A stretch of 8,647 nt of DNA, taken from NCBI GenBank assembly GCA_021783855.1, contig JAJXTL010000125.1, positions 1-8,647 on the forward strand, in the 5' to 3' direction. The notes beneath the pieces are model-generated. The model saw only the letters and a program-made list of their open reading frames with translations, had not been told where the DNA came from and did not search any database. Each line of letters opens with the position of its first letter. Within the stretch, counting starts at the first letter, position 1. Both the position numbers and the translations under genes were made by a program. Positions 6,058 through 8,647 of the stretch are shown in pieces. This stretch comes from Pseudomonadota bacterium (lineage in GTDB: Bacteria; Pseudomonadota; Gammaproteobacteria; Burkholderiales; Gallionellaceae).

Positions 6058-6612
6058 TCATCTTGCTGCCGACCAGAGGGGTTGACCCGTCAGATCGAGA
6101 TAGGTCAGATAAGCGCGCAGATCGAACTCAAGCTGGTGATAATCGGACTCCATGTGCAGACATAACTGATAAAAAGCCTTGTTGTGCTCGCGCTCCTTGA
6201 GGTGCGCCAACTCGTGCACGACGATCATGCGCAAGAATTCCGGCGGCATATCTTTGAATACAGCCGCGACGCGAATCTCGCGACTGGCTTTGAATCCGGC
6301 GCCCTGAACCCGTGAAACCCGGGTGTGCATACCCAAGGCATGCCGCATGATCTGCAATTTTCCGTCGAATGCCACCTTGTTCAATGGCCCGCTGTTGCGC
6401 AGATAGCGGTCTTTGGCTGCCAGCACATAATCGTACAGCGCGCGATCCGTGCGTACACCGTGTGCTGCCGGATATTTTTGCAACAGGCTGTCGGCCAGCT
6501 GTCCCTGTTCTATCATCTGCCGCACCCGCACTGTCAGCGCGGCAGAATAGCCGGCAAGGTAATTTGGCGACAATTTCGGTCTCATGGTGACATATCGAAA
6601 AAATAGCGGCAT
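6058..6612 (-). CDS. ygjP: YgjP-type zinc metallohydrolase (M48/WLM-like, DUF45)
   Basis: A 184-residue protein of the YgjP family. It carries VVHELAHLKEREHNKAFYQL (131-150), in which His133, Glu134, His137 and His143 form a HExxH-plus-His zinc site as in gluzincin-like metallopeptidases. Flanking blocks LRNSGPLNKVAFDGKLQIM (71-89), LGMHTRVSRVQGA (93-105), EIRVAAVFKDMPPEFLRM (112-129) and DYHQLEFDLRAYL (157-169) match E. coli YgjP as I remember it. E. coli YgjP has been annotated as a UTP pyrophosphatase, so a nucleotide hydrolase role is possible; protease activity is not shown for this branch. The ATG at 6612 has GAGG four bases upstream; a second ATG at 6585 lacks a good site, though it would give a length nearer the family norm. 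It converges with the membrane-protein gene, which ends at 5958, and is divergent from the response regulator. Confidence 0.9.
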   Translation of the reverse strand: MPLFFRYVTMRPKLSPNYLAGYSAALTVRVRQMIEQGQLADSLLQKYPAAHGVRTDRALYDYVLAAKDRYLRNSGPLNKVAFDGKLQIMRHALGMHTRVSRVQGAGFKASREIRVAAVFKDMPPEFLRMIVVHELAHLKEREHNKAFYQLCLHMESDYHQLEFDLRAYLTYLDLTGQPLWSAAR

Positions 6613-6776
6613 TTTACCTCAAGCAGCGCCCGCTACTGTACTCCGGCGCCAATTGCGTTCATGAATACCGGAAATTGTTTGAATAACCGGCGTCGCAAAG
6701 TAGCGTGCTGGAGCTTAAATCGCCGTATGAGGTATTATCCGATCCAGCCAGCATCGCCAGGCCGATCTGCGATAAA

Positions 6777-6790
6777 TCGTTGCACAACGA
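6777..6790. repeat. short palindrome TCGTTG-CA-CAACGA
   Basis: A perfect 6-bp inverted repeat with a 2-base centre, overlapping the left arm of the longer inverted repeat by three bases. It could be part of an operator upstream of the response regulator gene. It is short enough to occur by chance. Confidence 0.3.
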
Positions 6791-6828
6791 ATCTTGAAAA
6801 CGGTGTACGGCATCAGATTCAAGATTCG
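6788..6828. promoter_or_regulatory. perfect 11-bp inverted repeat upstream of the response regulator, candidate operator
   Basis: CGAATCTTGAA (6788-6798) and TTCAAGATTCG (6818-6828) are exact reverse complements separated by 19 bases, with arm centres 30 bases apart (about three helical turns). The right arm ends 44 bases before the chosen start at 6872. TATAAG (6834-6839), a five-of-six match to a -10 box, follows closely, so the right arm would occupy the -35 and spacer region. No good -35 box lies at 16-18 bases from it, which suits a promoter that needs an activator. No T-run follows and both flanking genes point away, so a terminator is unlikely. Confidence 0.5.
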
Positions 6829-6871
6829 AACAATATAAGACAAGTCACTGGAACGATTGTAGGATATGAGG

Positions 6872-8647
6872 ATGATGGAACGCACAATACTGCTGGTCGA
6901 TGATGAGGAGGATATCAGTGCGGCACTGGCGCGTTTGCTGCGGCACGATGCGTACCGGATACTGCGCGCCAGATCCGCTGCGGAAGGTATGGCACTGCTG
7001 GCCGATCACAAGGTCGGGGTTGTCATTTCCGATCAGCGCATGCCGGAATTGACCGGGGTAGAGTTCCTGACACAGGTCAGGGAGCTCTACCCTAATACGA
7101 TACGCATCGTACTGAGCGGATATGCCGATATTGACGCCGTGATGGATGCCATCAATCTCGGCGCCATCTACAAGTTTTTCACCAAGCCGTGGGACAACGA
7201 TGCGCTGCGCGGCGAAGTGCTGGAGGCCTTCCGGCATCACGAGCTGATTCTGGAAAAAGCACATCTCGTCAAGGAAATACAGACCGCTAACGACATGCTG
7301 GCACAGGTCAATCTGGAATGGGAGGCCGCTGTAGAGCAGCGGGACCGGCAGATTGAGCGCATCTCCCATTATCACCCGCTGACCGGCTTGCCTAACCGCC
7401 AATTATTCCTTGATCGGCTGGAGCAGGACCTGGCGCATGCACAACGTGACAACCGTCTGGTAGCAGTCATACTCATCAATCTGGATCGGTTCAAACAGAT
7501 CAACGATACGCTCGGTCACCTTCTGGGAGATGACGTCCTTCAGCTCGTTGCGGAACGCTTGACAATACAGGCCAGAGCAGGCGACACCATCGCCCACCTG
7601 GGTGGAGATGAATTCAGTTTTGTGCTGTCCGACATGACCGGAGCGCAGGCTACCGCCGAATTTGCACAAAAGCTGATTGACTCATTTGTGCGTGAACCCA
7701 TATCGATGCTCGACCATGAGCTGTTCGTCAGTCTCTGTGTGGGCATCAGTCTCTACCCTCTGGATGGGGTGGATGCAAACACATTGATCAGAAACGCGAA
7801 TGCGGCGCTGCATCATGCCAAGAAAGAAGGGGGCGGAAACTTCCAGTATTACGCGAGCCAGATGAACGCCAGTGCGCGGCAGCGACTGTCGATGGAAACG
7901 GAGTTGCATCGCGCCTTGAAGCGCGATGAGTACGTGCTGCATTACCAGCCTAAGGTCGATCTTGCCAGTGGCGAAATCGTCGGCATGGAGGCGCTGCTGC
8001 GCTGGCAAAGTCCTGAACGCGGGCTGGTTGCACCCGATGAATTTATTTCTCTGCTCGAAGAAACCGGACTGATCCTGCCCGTGGGAGAGTGGGTGCTGCG
8101 TACAGCATGCAAACAGGCGCGCGCATGGCAACAGCTTGGCCTTCCAAATATTCGGATCGCCGTCAATATCTCGGCATTGCAGTTCAGGCAAACCGACCTC
8201 TCCGGGGTGATTCAGGCTATTTTCAAAGAAAACGATCTGGATCCGAATCTTGGCATGCTGGAGCTTGAGCTGACCGAAAGTTTATTGATGAAAAATATGG
8301 ATGCGACGATCTCCACGTTAAACCAGCTGCATGATTTGGGTATTCAATTTTCCATCGATGACTTCGGTACCGGTTATTCGAGTTTAAGTTATTTGAAACG
8401 CTTTCCAATCAGCACGCTCAAAATTGACCGGTCTTTTGTGCAGGATATTGCAAACAATGCCGACGATGCGGCAATCGTAAACGCCATCGTCGCCCTGGGG
8501 CACAGCCTTGGATTGACTGTTATCGCGGAGGGAGTGGAGACTATCGAACAACTGATCTATCTGCGCACAATACAATGCGATGAAATACAAGGCTACCTGT
8601 TCAGCCGCCCGGTCCCCGGTGAAGAAATGACGCGCCTGTTACAAAGC
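6872..8647 (+). CDS. REC-GGDEF-EAL response regulator, c-di-GMP phosphodiesterase (runs off right edge)
   Basis: At least 592 residues, open to the window end. A receiver domain (about 3-122) has Asp10, Asp11, phospho-acceptor Asp54 (VISDQRMP), Ser82 and Lys105 (FTKPW). A charged helical linker (125-166) follows. The GGDEF domain (167-330) has GGDEF at 244-248 and an intact RxxD inhibitory site (Arg235, Asp238), but the metal aspartate before LDRFK is Asn203, and Asp of DxLTGLPNR is His168. The EAL domain (342 to end) keeps EALLRW (373-378), Asn432, Glu466, Asp496-Asp497 (DDFGTGYS), Lys517, Glu553 and Gln573, so it should hydrolyse c-di-GMP. The end is probably within about 10-20 residues of the edge. 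AGGA (6861-6864) lies 7 bases before the ATG at 6872; 6866 and 6875 are in-frame alternatives. No sensor kinase is in view. Confidence 0.93.
   Translation, partial: MMERTILLVDDEEDISAALARLLRHDAYRILRARSAAEGMALLADHKVGVVISDQRMPELTGVEFLTQVRELYPNTIRIVLSGYADIDAVMDAINLGAIYKFFTKPWDNDALRGEVLEAFRHHELILEKAHLVKEIQTANDMLAQVNLEWEAAVEQRDRQIERISHYHPLTGLPNRQLFLDRLEQDLAHAQRDNRLVAVILINLDRFKQINDTLGHLLGDDVLQLVAERLTIQARAGDTIAHLGGDEFSFVLSDMTGAQATAEFAQKLIDSFVREPISMLDHELFVSLCVGISLYPLDGVDANTLIRNANAALHHAKKEGGGNFQYYASQMNASARQRLSMETELHRALKRDEYVLHYQPKVDLASGEIVGMEALLRWQSPERGLVAPDEFISLLEETGLILPVGEWVLRTACKQARAWQQLGLPNIRIAVNISALQFRQTDLSGVIQAIFKENDLDPNLGMLELELTESLLMKNMDATISTLNQLHDLGIQFSIDDFGTGYSSLSYLKRFPISTLKIDRSFVQDIANNADDAAIVNAIVALGHSLGLTVIAEGVETIEQLIYLRTIQCDEIQGYLFSRPVPGEEMTRLLQS

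Noticed and set aside
5979..6200. 73-codon plus-strand frame after the membrane-protein gene
   Set aside because: Most of it overlaps the conserved C-terminus of ygjP on the other strand, and no signal or motif is visible. The real gap 5959-6057 shows no convincing gene or terminator.
6788..6828. 11-bp inverted repeat as a terminator
   Set aside because: Both adjacent genes are transcribed away from it and no T-run follows either arm; an operator role fits better.
6661..6903. 80-codon plus-strand frame in the ygjP/response-regulator spacer
   Set aside because: It runs through the inverted repeat and into the response regulator in a different frame. Its composition is not protein-like and it has no ribosome site.
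6845..8191. Three long minus-strand frames (6845-7402, 7403-7669, 7682-8191)
   Set aside because: All are antisense to the REC-GGDEF-EAL gene, whose motifs are intact over the whole stretch.

Overview
The window looks like ordinary chromosome of a proteobacterium, most likely a betaproteobacterium. This rests on overall coding style, strong protein resemblance to proteobacterial families, and two kinds of interspersed repeat I associate with that group. No taxon can be proven from the sequence alone. I see no tRNA, rRNA, CRISPR array, transposase or phage gene. Two real genes run off the edges: a small membrane-anchored protein on the left and a large signalling protein on the right.

Layout. 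Positions 1-324 (minus) hold the start of an AT-rich hypothetical gene directly abutting the stop of aroC (325-1413, minus, chorismate synthase). Divergent from aroC is a plus-strand run of closely packed genes: a zinc-independent quinone-oxidoreductase-type dehydrogenase (1503-2504), a YjjV/TatD-type metal hydrolase (2520-3365), and TcdA, the tRNA t6A dehydratase (3373-4104). The hydrolase gene carries an in-frame insertion made of three copies of an interspersed repeat. After tcdA comes about 310 bases without a credible gene, holding a strongly folded repeat-like element (about 4109-4307).

Next is a divergent pair of exported-protein units. A DsrE-like periplasmic protein (4418-4939, minus) faces a two-gene operon (5214-5958, plus) that encodes a small secreted beta-sandwich-like protein and a four-helix membrane protein starting at TTG. 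The spacer between them holds a tandem TTGACTAAAT repeat that could serve as promoter or operator. A YgjP-type zinc metallohydrolase follows on the minus strand (6058-6612). Divergent from it, a REC-GGDEF-EAL response regulator (6872 to the right edge) starts behind a perfect 11-bp inverted repeat.

How the genes relate. Most are housekeeping or stand-alone genes. The least explained part is 4418-5958: three small exported or membrane proteins of unknown joint function, one of them in a sulfur-transfer-related fold family. The signalling protein keeps every recognisable EAL catalytic residue, but its GGDEF domain has lost the metal-binding aspartate. It is therefore best read as a phosphorylation-controlled c-di-GMP phosphodiesterase with a GTP- or c-di-GMP-sensing GGDEF domain. 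I do not see a clear new defence or mobile system here.
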